Shown piece by piece: positions 42,582 to 49,773 of a stretch of 64,000 nt of DNA (position 1 is its first letter; every line of letters starts with the position of its first letter). The DNA is from Blastococcus_B deserti (GTDB lineage Bacteria > Actinomycetota > Actinomycetes > Mycobacteriales > Geodermatophilaceae), in NCBI RefSeq assembly GCF_042682525.1, contig NZ_JBHUHP010000011.1, positions 1 through 64,000 on the forward strand, in the 5' to 3' direction. The position numbers and the translations under genes are program-made. The notes beneath the pieces are model-generated. The model was not told where the DNA came from and did no database searches. It saw only the letters and a program-made list of their open reading frames with translations.

Positions 42582-43361
42582 TCATCCGGCGGAGGCGTAC
42601 TCCAGGTCCAGGGGCCCATCGTAGGCGGGCAGGCTGACCGAGGGTCGCTCGCGCACCGTGAAGGTGAGCCCGAAGGCGTCCACCGCCTGCTGGAACACCG
42701 CCACCTGGGGCGAGGCGGCCAGCTGCGCGCGCACCGCGGAGGCGTCGGCGATCGCCGCGACGACGAACGGTGGGGAGTAGGTGCGGCCCTGCAGGAGCAG
42801 GGTGTTCCCCACGCACCGGACGGCGCTGGTGGCGATGAGCCGCTGGTCCATGATCGCCACCCCGTCCGCCGCGGCCGCCCAGACGGCGTTGACCACGGCT
42901 TGCACGTCCGACTGGTGGATCACCAGGTCGTCGGGGCGTGCGTTGACCGGCAGGCTCCCGTCGGGACGGGCCGGGGCGTCGTCCAGGGTGATCACCACAC
43001 CGGGGCCGGTCAGCGGCACCAGCGCCGCCGACATCGCGCCGGCCTCGGCGGCGCCGGCGGCGGCCGCGACGTCGCTGTTCCGGGTGGCGGCCTGCGCGGT
43101 GAGCCGCTCGACCTGACGCTGGAGCTCGCCGAGCTGGTCGGCCTGGTCGGCGATCACTGCGTTTCGCTGGTCGATGAGCTCGGAGAGCTCGGTGACCTCT
43201 CCCGCCCGGAGGTCCGTGCCCTGGGCGGTCCGGCCGGAGGTGGCGAACAGCAGGCCGGCCAGCAGGGCCACCACGGGCACCAGAGCGCCCCAGGGCGAGA
43301 GGCGGGAGCCTGCGGCGCGGGGCCGCCGGAGGATCGGCCCACGGAGCAGGGAGCGGCTCAC
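42582..43361 (-). CDS. DUF881 family membrane protein
   Basis: A 259-residue protein with one membrane helix (about 28-47), a short coiled coil (E-L-S-E-L-I-D-Q to Q-R-Q-V-E-R-L, about 60-95) and the outside DUF881 domain with L-T-G-P-G-V-V-I-T-L-D-D-A and I-H-Q-S-D-V-Q-A-V-V-N. Members occur near division genes in actinobacteria and Firmicutes; the role is unknown. The GTG at 43361 has GAGGAGG upstream. It is divergent from crgA and in line with trpG. Confidence 0.88.
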   Translation of the reverse strand: MSRSLLRGPILRRPRAAGSRLSPWGALVPVVALLAGLLFATSGRTAQGTDLRAGEVTELSELIDQRNAVIADQADQLGELQRQVERLTAQAATRNSDVAAAAGAAEAGAMSAALVPLTGPGVVITLDDAPARPDGSLPVNARPDDLVIHQSDVQAVVNAVWAAAADGVAIMDQRLIATSAVRCVGNTLLLQGRTYSPPFVVAAIADASAVRAQLAASPQVAVFQQAVDAFGLTFTVRERPSVSLPAYDGPLDLEYASAG

Positions 43362-43491
43362 GGGCACCTCCTCGGGGTGACGATGCAGGGGCGACGGCAT
43401 GTGGTTCGGCACCTGCCCTCCCCCGGGAGCTTAGGCTGGGAGCAGTTGCGGCCGGAGGTGACAGCCCGGCCCCGGGAAGGGAGTCCGCACG

Positions 43492-43764
43492 GTGCCCAAG
43501 TCCAAGGTGCGCAAGAAGTCGGCCTACACGCCGCCGGAGGGCGTGCTGCAGTCCCGGTCCGCTCAGGCCCGCGTCGCACAGCCCAGCCCGCGGTGGTGGG
43601 CGCCGCTGATGGTCGCCCTGATGCTCCTCGGCTTGCTGTGGATCGTCGTCTACTACGTGGCCGGCGACCGCATCCCCTTCATGGTGTCCCTGTCGGCGTG
43701 GAACTTCGCGATCGGGTTCGGCGCCATGGTCGCCGGCCTCGTCATGTCGATGCGCTGGCGCTGA
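43492..43764 (+). CDS. crgA: Cell division protein CrgA
   Basis: A 90-residue protein with a basic N-terminus (P-K-S-K-V-R-K-K) and two membrane helices (about 36-55 and 66-85), ending S-M-R-W-R. CrgA coordinates septum formation with peptidoglycan enzymes and, in Streptomyces, delays FtsZ ring formation. The start is GTG 43492 with GGAAGGGAG upstream. Confidence 0.94.
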   Translation: MPKSKVRKKSAYTPPEGVLQSRSAQARVAQPSPRWWAPLMVALMLLGLLWIVVYYVAGDRIPFMVSLSAWNFAIGFGAMVAGLVMSMRWR

Positions 43765-44323
43765 CACGCCTGGCCCTCCCGCAGGGTCCCGCCCCCGCGC
43801 GTGCGAGAGGTGGGTGCAGGGGGGGTCCTTTCTCAGAGGCCCCTGTCCCCCTCCGGGGACGGGGGCCTCCGTCGTCGCGGGCCGGGCACGGAGCCTTCCG
43901 CCGCCGCGCCGCCACCCGGCCGACGCCGGCCGGTGAGCAGCCGGGCGGGGCTGGGGACACTGTGCACAGACGAATGCTTCGTCCACAGGTCGACATGGCG
44001 CTCCACCCCCAGGGTTGTCCACCGCGTGTGGAGAGACGGAACGGACCCGCACCGCGCTGACCTGCGGGGATGCCCTCCCTGAGACGTGTGTGACGGGAGC
44101 ACCACCGGAGTAACTACACCTGTGTGAGTCTGTCCCCAGCTGTGTACCCAGCTGTGGATGTGTCGACATGCATCCACCGGGCGACAGGTGACCGCGGCCC
44201 GCCTCTACCCCTGCTGACCTGCGCGTACACGCGCGCCGGTGAGCGCGGGCGCGGAGGTCTTCCACAGCGGCCGGTACCGTTCCGTCCCCGGCGGGTCCCC
44301 GGCATCCACAGGCCCGGGAACGA
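43765..44323. other. Intergenic region with DnaA-box-like words
   Basis: A 560-base stretch without a gene between crgA and the thiolase terminator. It begins with a copy of the GAGC-type element (GTGCGAGAGGTGGG, 43800s, ending CCTTTCTCAG). It then holds several near matches to the DnaA box TTGTCCACA: 43979-43987 (one mismatch), 44015-44023 (one), 44027-44035 reverse (two) and 44258-44266 (two). Frequent CTGTGG and TCCACA words appear near 44100-44310. No ORF has convincing codon bias. Confidence 0.5.
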
Positions 44324-44357
44324 CGACGACCCCCGGCCGCGGGGCCGGGGGTCGTCG
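44324..44357. terminator. Hairpin terminator downstream of the thiolase
   Basis: A perfect 15-bp stem (44324-44338 with 44343-44357) and a 4-base loop GCGG. It lies about 55 bases after the thiolase stop on the minus strand. Confidence 0.8.
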
Positions 44358-44375
44358 GGAGCGGGCGTCGCCCGT

Positions 44376-44424
44376 AGCCGGGCAGATCAGCCGATCAGAT
44401 CAGCCGGGCAGATCAGCCGATCAG
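44376..44424. repeat. 23-bp direct repeat over the thiolase 3' end
   Basis: A 23-bp sequence (GGCAGATCAGCCGATCAG plus flanks) occurs at 44376-44398 and again, unchanged, at 44402-44424, three bases apart. The second copy contains the last codons and stop of the thiolase gene, so the first is a duplicated gene end. Confidence 0.85.
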
Positions 44425-45570
44425 CTCGAGCACGGTGGCGTTGGCCATGCCGCCTCCCTCGCACATCGTCTGCAGGCCGTAGCGGATGCCCTGCGACTGC
44501 ATCTGGTGCACGAGCGTGGTCATGATGCGCGCACCGGAGCCGCCCAGCGGGTGGCCGAGGGCGATGGCCCCACCGCGCGGGTTGAGCCGGGCCGGATCGG
44601 CGCCGATGTCGGCCAGCCACGCCATGGGCACCGGGGCGAAGGCCTCGTTCACCTCGTAGATCCCGATGTCCCCGATCCGCAGGCCGGAGCGGGCGAGCAC
44701 CTTCTCCGTCGCGGGGATCGGCGCGGTGAGCATGATGACGGGGTCGTCGCCGGCCATGACCGTGGTGTGGATGCGGACCAGGGGCGTCAGGCCCAGCTCC
44801 CGGGCCTTGTCGCTGGTGGTGACAAGCAGCGCCGCGGCCCCGTCGGAGATCTGGCTCGCGTTGCCCGCGCTGATGACGCCGTCCTCCTTGAAGGGGGTCT
44901 TCAGCGCGGCGAGCTTCTCGAGGGTGCCACCGGGACGGATCCCCTCGTCGGCCCGGACGACCGTCCCGTCGGGCGTCGTCACCGGAGCGATCTCCTCGTC
45001 GAAGGCGCCGTCGGCCTGGGCCTTGGCGGCCTTCTCGTGCGAGGCGAGGGAGAACTCGTCGAGCTGGGTCCGGGAGAAGCCCCATCGCTCGGCGATCATC
45101 TCTGCACCGATGCCCTGGTTCGGGAAGACGCCGTCGTACCGCTCGAGGAAGCGGGGCCCCAGCGGCTTGCCCGCCGATCCGTCGCCGCGGGCGGCGCCCA
45201 TCGGGACCCGGCTCATGGACTCGACGCCGCCGGCCACCACGACGTCGGCCTGGCCGCTGATCACGGTGGCCGCGGCGAAGGCGACCGCCTGCTGGGAGGA
45301 GCCGCACTGCCGGTCGATCGTGGTGCCCGGCACCGACTCGGGCCAGCCGGCGGCGAGGGCCGCGTTGCGGCCGATGTTGAACGTCTGCTCACCCACCTGG
45401 CTCACGCAGCCCCAGAAGACGTCGTCCACGACGCCGGGGTCGATGCCGGCACGCTCTGCCAGCGCGGTGAGGACGTGGGCGGAGAGGTCGACGGCGTGCA
45501 CGCCGGACAGACCTCCGCCGCGCTTGCCCACCGGGGTGCGCACGGCGGCGCAGATGACGGCATCACGCAT
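44413..45570 (-). CDS. Acetyl-CoA C-acyltransferase (thiolase)
   Basis: A 385-residue thiolase. The nucleophile Cys is in D-R-Q-C-G-S-S near residue 89. The C-terminal G-H-P-L-G-G-S-G-A His and the M-C-E-G-G-G-M Cys complete the active site. It either cleaves 3-ketoacyl-CoA in beta-oxidation or condenses acetyl-CoA; the sequence looks like the FadA-type steroid/fatty-acid group. The ATG at 45570 has GAGGAGA upstream. No partner hydroxyacyl-CoA dehydrogenase is adjacent. Confidence 0.92.
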   Translation of the reverse strand: MRDAVICAAVRTPVGKRGGGLSGVHAVDLSAHVLTALAERAGIDPGVVDDVFWGCVSQVGEQTFNIGRNAALAAGWPESVPGTTIDRQCGSSQQAVAFAAATVISGQADVVVAGGVESMSRVPMGAARGDGSAGKPLGPRFLERYDGVFPNQGIGAEMIAERWGFSRTQLDEFSLASHEKAAKAQADGAFDEEIAPVTTPDGTVVRADEGIRPGGTLEKLAALKTPFKEDGVISAGNASQISDGAAALLVTTSDKARELGLTPLVRIHTTVMAGDDPVIMLTAPIPATEKVLARSGLRIGDIGIYEVNEAFAPVPMAWLADIGADPARLNPRGGAIALGHPLGGSGARIMTTLVHQMQSQGIRYGLQTMCEGGGMANATVLELIG

Positions 45571-45660
45571 GGAGCATCTCCTCGTCGAGACGGTCGCGGC
45601 GTGGCCGGCCGGCCACGCCCCAGCCGATGGTATGGCTCACCGGATCGCTGGCAGGCTGGG

Positions 45661-46077
45661 GTGGTGCAGTGGTCACCCCGGGCCGGCGAGACGGCCGCGC
45701 TGGCGGTCCTGGGTGTCGGTCTGGCACTGGCCGTGCTGTTCCTCGACCCCGCCGGCCGCGTCCTCGTGGGGGCGGGCGCCGCGCTGCTGCTCGTCCTCGC
45801 GGCGCGGGACCTCCTGGCCCGGCCCCGCCTGACCGCGGGCCCGGACGGCGTCGACGTCCGGAACGTCACCGGGGGAACCCACCTGCCGTGGGCCCGGCTG
45901 CGGGTGCGCGTACGGGAGAGCCGGCGGCTCGGCGTCCGCAACCGCACGCTGGAGCTGGACACCGCGCCGGGTCCGGACGACGACGGCGTGCTGGTCGTCC
46001 TCGGTCGTCGCGACCTCGGTGCCGATCCGGAGGAGGTCGCCCGGGCGCTGCGCGCCCTCGACCCCACCCCGCGCTAG
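45661..46077 (+). CDS. PH-domain membrane protein, unknown function
   Basis: A 138-residue protein. The start V-V-Q-W-S-P-R-A-G-E-T is typical of a small actinobacterial family. Two close hydrophobic segments (about 12-47) form a hairpin, and the rest (about 55-130) is a PH-like domain with L-P-W-A-R-L-R-V-R-V. Two GTG codons (45661 and 45664) can serve as start. Its TAG stop overlaps the TAG stop of the convergent rhomboid gene in the word CTAG. Confidence 0.82.
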   Translation: MVQWSPRAGETAALAVLGVGLALAVLFLDPAGRVLVGAGAALLLVLAARDLLARPRLTAGPDGVDVRNVTGGTHLPWARLRVRVRESRRLGVRNRTLELDTAPGPDDDGVLVVLGRRDLGADPEEVARALRALDPTPR

Positions 46078-46931
46078 AGGCTGAGGACGGCGATCGTCGG
46101 CACGGTCAGCGCCACCAGCAGGAGGACGACGCCGAGCAGGGCGAGGCCGGGCAGCTGGAGGCCCTGCCGTCGGCGGGTCGCCACGAGGACGCCGGCCGCG
46201 AGCGCGCCGGCGACCAGCCCGCCGAGGTGCCCGAGCAGCGAGACCCCCGGCAGGAAGCTGATGAACACGTTGATCAGCAGCAACGTGAGGAGGCCGCGGA
46301 CGTCCTGCCGTCGGGCCAGCATGAGCACGCCGAGGCCGCCGAGCAGGCCGTAGATGGCCGTGGAGGCACCGGCGACGTAGCCGCCCGGGGCGCCGAAGAG
46401 CTGGATCGCGGTGGCGCCGCCCAGAGCGGCCACCAGGTAGAGCCCCAGGAACCGCCACCGGCCCAGCTGGTGCTCCAGCTCGGAGCCGAAGAGCAGCAGG
46501 GCGAGCATGTTCATCGCCAGGTGCACCGGCCCGATGTGCAGGAAGGCTGCGGTGATCAGCCGCCACCACTCCCCGAGCTGCACCAGGAACGGCCGCTGCG
46601 CCAGGTCGCCGAACACCGGGGACAGGTAGTTGTCCAGGGGCGGGTTCCCGACGCTGACCGCCGAGACCGCCGTGACGACGAACATCGCGACGTTGGCCGC
46701 GATCAGGCTGAGGGTGACCGCACCCCAGCGGCGCCCCGCCACCCGCAACCCGCTGGTCCGCCGGGGCGCGCGGACGGAGGCGTTTCCCGCCCGGACGCAC
46801 TCGGGGCACTGGAACCCCACCGCGGCGGGGATCATGCACTCCGGGCAGATCGGCCGGCCGCACCGCGTGCAGACGATGCCGGTCGGCCGGTCCGGGTGCC
46901 GGTAGCAGCAGGCGGGCCCCGTCCTCCCCAC
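46074..46931 (-). CDS. Rhomboid-family intramembrane serine protease with zinc ribbon
   Basis: A 285-residue protein. The N-terminus has two Cys pairs (C-T-R-C-G-R-P-I-C-P-E-C and F-Q-C-P-E-C-V), a B-box/zinc-ribbon-like part. The membrane domain (about 70-275) has six helices with the rhomboid pattern: H-L-A-M-N-M (third helix), catalytic Ser in G-A-S-T-A-I-Y-G and catalytic His in G-H-L-G-G-L. It cleaves membrane proteins within the bilayer. The GTG at 46931 opens inside a copy of the GAGC-type repeat element, so the start is not certain. Confidence 0.9.
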   Translation of the reverse strand: MGRTGPACCYRHPDRPTGIVCTRCGRPICPECMIPAAVGFQCPECVRAGNASVRAPRRTSGLRVAGRRWGAVTLSLIAANVAMFVVTAVSAVSVGNPPLDNYLSPVFGDLAQRPFLVQLGEWWRLITAAFLHIGPVHLAMNMLALLLFGSELEHQLGRWRFLGLYLVAALGGATAIQLFGAPGGYVAGASTAIYGLLGGLGVLMLARRQDVRGLLTLLLINVFISFLPGVSLLGHLGGLVAGALAAGVLVATRRRQGLQLPGLALLGVVLLLVALTVPTIAVLSL

Positions 46932-46945
46932 CCCTCGCTCGCTCG
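46932..46945. repeat. Copy of the dispersed GAGC-NN-GCGAG element (minus orientation)
   Basis: On the minus strand the sequence reads CCCCGAGCGAGCGAGGGGTG and runs into the rhomboid start codon. Here the element lies at a gene start, not at a gene end. Confidence 0.5.
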
Positions 46946-46984
46946 GGGCGGGCCCCGGGACGGGGCCGTCGTCGGCGTTCGGCG

Positions 46985-47518
46985 TCAGCTGCGCTGCACC
47001 TCGACGGATTCGATGACGACGTCCTCGACGGGCCGGTCGTTGCGGCCGGTCGTCACCTTGGAGATGCGGTCGACGACGTCCCGGCTGGCCTGGTCGGCGA
47101 CCTCACCGAAGATGGTGTGCCGGCGGTTCAGGTGCGGGGTGGGGCCGACGGTGATGAAGAACTGGGAGCCGTTGGTGCCCGGGCCGGCGTTCGCCATGGC
47201 CAGCAGGTAGGGCCGGTCGAACTGCAGCTCGGGGTGGAACTCGTCGCCGAACTGGTAGCCGGGGCCGCCGTATCCCTGCCCGAGCGGGTCACCGCCCTGG
47301 ATCATGAAGCCGTCGATGATGCGGTGGAAGATCGTGCCGTCGTAGAGCCGGTCGGTGGTCTTCTCACGGGTGGCCGGGTGCGTCCACTCGCGGCGGCCCT
47401 CGGCGAGGTCGGCGAAGTTCGCCACCGTCTTCGGCGCGTGGTCCGGGAAGAGGTCGACGGTGATGTCGCCGTGGTTGGTGTGCAGCACCGCGCGGCGGGC
47501 GGGGGTCGATTCAGTCAC
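46985..47518 (-). CDS. ppiA: Cyclophilin-type peptidyl-prolyl cis-trans isomerase
   Basis: A 177-residue cytoplasmic cyclophilin. Motifs: H-T-N-H-G-D-I near the start, F-H-R-I-I-D-G-F-M-I-Q-G-G-D-P (catalytic Arg), N-G-S-Q-F-F-I-T and the active-site L-N-R-R-H-T-I-F-G-E-V. It catalyses proline isomerisation in protein folding. GTG 47518 is chosen; a second GTG at 47527 adds three residues. It is convergent with nothing and divergent from the AhpD-like gene. A ppiA near gyrA and crgA is common in actinobacteria. Confidence 0.93.
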   Translation of the reverse strand: MTESTPARRAVLHTNHGDITVDLFPDHAPKTVANFADLAEGRREWTHPATREKTTDRLYDGTIFHRIIDGFMIQGGDPLGQGYGGPGYQFGDEFHPELQFDRPYLLAMANAGPGTNGSQFFITVGPTPHLNRRHTIFGEVADQASRDVVDRISKVTTGRNDRPVEDVVIESVEVQRS

Positions 47519-47634
47519 GGGCTCCACTCTGCCACCGATCCGGACGGCGCGACCGGTAGGTCCAGAGACCCTGCCGGTCGCCCGGCCCAGCCGCTACGTT
47601 CCGCGCACCGAGCCCGAGCAGCGGAGGACTCCCC

Positions 47635-48255
47635 ATGGATGCCGACCGGACCGCGCCCGACGTCGGCTTCCTGCGCCCGGCCGCCCCGTCTCCCGGCGCC
47701 CAGCGGCTGTTCGCCGGGGACCGGGCGGAGGTCGGTCACGTCATGAACCTCTCCCACGCCTGGGCGCACCTGCCCGACGCCCACGAGGCCCTCTTCCGGC
47801 TCCTCGGTGAGGCGGCGGACGCCGCCGGGGTCTCGTTCCGGCAACGCGGCGTCCTCGTGGCGGCGGCGGCCGCGGCCCTGCGGGATCCGCACTGCGCGCT
47901 GGCGTGGGGCACCCGGCTCGCGGGCGAGACCGACCCCGAGACGGCCGCGGCCGTGCTCGAGGGGGACGACACGCCGCTCGATCCCACCGACCGGGCGCTG
48001 GCCCGCTGGGCGCGCAAGCTGGTCCACGACCCCAACGCGACTGATCCCGGGGACGTGCAGGCGTTGCGCGATGCCGGGTTCGACGACGCGCGCATCGCGG
48101 CGCTCACGCTCTACATCGCGCTGCGGATCGCGTTCTCGACGGTGAACGAGGCCCTGGGGGCCCGCCCCGACCGTGAGCTGTTCGACCGCGCGCCCGCCGC
48201 CGTCCGTGGCGCCGTGACGTTCGGTCGGCCCGTCGCCGGACGTCCGGAGGCATGA
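47635..48255 (+). CDS. Carboxymuconolactone decarboxylase/AhpD-like protein
   Basis: A 206-residue helical protein of the AhpD fold. The usual E-x-x-x-C-x-x-H catalytic motif appears in altered form as D-P-H-C-A-L-A-W-G near residue 85, with only one Cys, so alkylhydroperoxidase activity in the classical two-cysteine way is doubtful. The rest of the family pattern (A-L-T-L-Y-I-A-L-R-I-A-F-S-T-V-N near 160) is kept. The ATG at 47635 follows GCGGAGGA with good spacing. Confidence 0.8.
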   Translation: MDADRTAPDVGFLRPAAPSPGAQRLFAGDRAEVGHVMNLSHAWAHLPDAHEALFRLLGEAADAAGVSFRQRGVLVAAAAAALRDPHCALAWGTRLAGETDPETAAAVLEGDDTPLDPTDRALARWARKLVHDPNATDPGDVQALRDAGFDDARIAALTLYIALRIAFSTVNEALGARPDRELFDRAPAAVRGAVTFGRPVAGRPEA

Positions 48256-48344
48256 CCCACGTCGGCAGCACGGGTCGTCCAGCTCCGTGGACCCCGGACC
48301 GACGTCGTCGCCGTCCGGCAGGAGCCGGTCCGGATGGTGCGGCG

Positions 48345-48417
48345 TGGAGACGAGGGGAATCGAACCCCTAACCCCCGCCTTGCAAAGGCGGTGCTCTGCC
48401 AATTGAGCTACGTCCCC
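48345..48417 (-). tRNA. tRNA-Ala (TGC)
   Basis: The acceptor is GGGGACG with 3' CGTCTCC and discriminator A. The anticodon stem-loop is CCGCC-TTTGCAA-GGCGG, anticodon TGC. The acceptor contains the G3:U70 pair that defines alanine identity. CCA is not encoded. Confidence 0.97.
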
Positions 48418-48442
48418 CGGGGCTGCGCGCAGCCCGGGTGGT

Positions 48443-48586
48443 TCAGCGGTCGGTGGGTGTGCTGACGGCGCCGGGACCGCGGGTGGCCTCGTGCCACAGG
48501 TCCGCCTCAACCTTGCCACCGGAGCGCTTCCGCACCGCCGCAAGGGCACCGGCGGCGATGGCGGCCAGGGCCAGCTTCTTCAGCAC
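48443..48586 (-). CDS. Small DLWHEAT-type actinobacterial protein
   Basis: A 47-residue protein: a basic start (L-K-K), one hydrophobic segment (L-A-L-A-A-I-A-A-G-A-L-A-A) followed by R-K-R, then D-L-W-H-E-A-T. This short family is found between these tRNAs in many actinobacteria; the role is unknown. The GTG at 48586 has GAGGAGG 8 bases upstream; the open frame extends to 48679 but without another ribosome site. Confidence 0.75.
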   Translation of the reverse strand: MLKKLALAAIAAGALAAVRKRSGGKVEADLWHEATRGPGAVSTPTDR

Positions 48587-48683
48587 GCGGAGTACCTCCT
48601 CGTCCGTTCGGCGCACCGCCGGGACGGTGACCGTTACGGCGTTCGGCGCCGGAGGCTTGTGCATCCGACGAACTGGCACACGG

Positions 48684-48757
48684 GTGGGCCTGGGAGGACT
48701 TGAACCTCCGGCCTCATCCTTATCAGGGATGCGCTCTAACCGCCTGAGCTACAGGCC
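48684..48757 (-). tRNA. tRNA-Ile (GAT)
   Basis: The acceptor is GGGCCTG with 3' CAGGCCC and discriminator A. The anticodon stem-loop is CATCC-CTGATAA-GGATG, anticodon GAT. The tRNA-Ile, tRNA-Ala order downstream of gyrA is the usual actinobacterial one. Confidence 0.97.
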
Positions 48758-48845
48758 CGTGAACCTCGCACAGCTTACCTTCCCCCGATTCCTGACCGGC
48801 GGGAGGGGGGAGCCTCACGCCGAGTGGGACCCGGAGGGTCACGCG

Positions 48846-48966
48846 CAGGCCCCCGGCCCCGTCCACGGGCTCGCCCCGAGCGTGCGAGGCAGGCGGCCTC
48901 GTCGCAGGGGCCCACCGCGAGCCTCCGAGTGGTGGGGGGCGACGGTGTCCTTCCAGAGGTTCTTTC
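48846..48966. repeat. Copy of the dispersed GAGC-NN-GCGAG element
   Basis: The core GAGCGTGCGAG is at 48878-48888, preceded by GGCCCCGTCCACGGG. A second, degenerate half (CCGCGAGCCTCCGAG) follows near 48921. The block ends TTCTTTCTCAG, the last bases being the stop codon of the DUF3566 gene. Confidence 0.65.
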
Positions 48967-49695
48967 TCAGTCGCGCTCGGAGAGCGTGAGCTCCAGGCCG
49001 CCCACCAGGTCGGAGCACAGGTTGTAGATGAACGTGCCCACCGTGCACAACGCCGTCATCAGCACGATGTTGATGGCGCCGATGACCGCCGCACCGCCGA
49101 ACACCAGGCCCGGGGTGACGACGTCGCCGGTGTCCTCCGAACCCGACGCCGACCCGATCTGGCCGAACAGCGTGTTGACCGTGTCGAAGACGCCGAGGGA
49201 GTTGAGCACCCCGTAGAGGACGCCGACGGCCACCATCCAGATGAAGAACAAGGCGATCGACAAGACCAGCGAGATCTTCAGCGCGGACCAGGTGTCGATG
49301 TGCCGCAGCTGCAGCCGGGCGCGCCGGGGGCCCCGACCGCCCGGCCGCGAGGCGCCGCGGGCACGGCCCCGGCCGGATGCCGCGCCGCCGTCTGTCGGGC
49401 CCTTGGCCGTCTCCGGCGCGGCCGGCGCGCTCCCCGTGACCGGAGGCACGGGCGGGGCTCCGGGGGGCCCGCCGGTGGGCTGAGCGGCCGGCGCAGCCGC
49501 GGCAGGCGAACCCGCGACCGTGGCACCCGTGGGCGTGCTGCCGGTGGCCGGCGCCTGGGCGCGCTGGCTGCCCGTCGTCGGGATGGCCTGGGTGGCCGAG
49601 ACCGGCGGGGACGAGCTCGCGGCCGCGCCGTCCGACGGGGTGGCCTCCCCGGCCGGGGCCTCGGTGCGCACCGAACCGTGCGTCCGGTCGCTCAT
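48967..49695 (-). CDS. DUF3566 membrane protein
   Basis: A 242-residue protein. The first 120 residues are a Pro/Ala/Thr/Gly-rich disordered part. The DUF3566 domain (about 125-240) starts with R-A-R-L-Q-L-R-H-I-D-T-W-S-A-L-K and has two membrane helices. The gene is found directly after gyrA in most actinobacteria and is linked by position to replication and cell envelope; no function is known. The ATG at 49695 is the only start that keeps the whole disordered region; shorter starts cannot be excluded. Confidence 0.92.
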   Translation of the reverse strand: MSDRTHGSVRTEAPAGEATPSDGAAASSSPPVSATQAIPTTGSQRAQAPATGSTPTGATVAGSPAAAAPAAQPTGGPPGAPPVPPVTGSAPAAPETAKGPTDGGAASGRGRARGASRPGGRGPRRARLQLRHIDTWSALKISLVLSIALFFIWMVAVGVLYGVLNSLGVFDTVNTLFGQIGSASGSEDTGDVVTPGLVFGGAAVIGAINIVLMTALCTVGTFIYNLCSDLVGGLELTLSERD

Positions 49696-49773
49696 GCCAG
49701 TCTCCCCAATTCCGGGCGGCGCAGGCCGCTCCCCAGCGGGACCTGACCGGTTCCGCTGCCATCTGCGCTCAGA

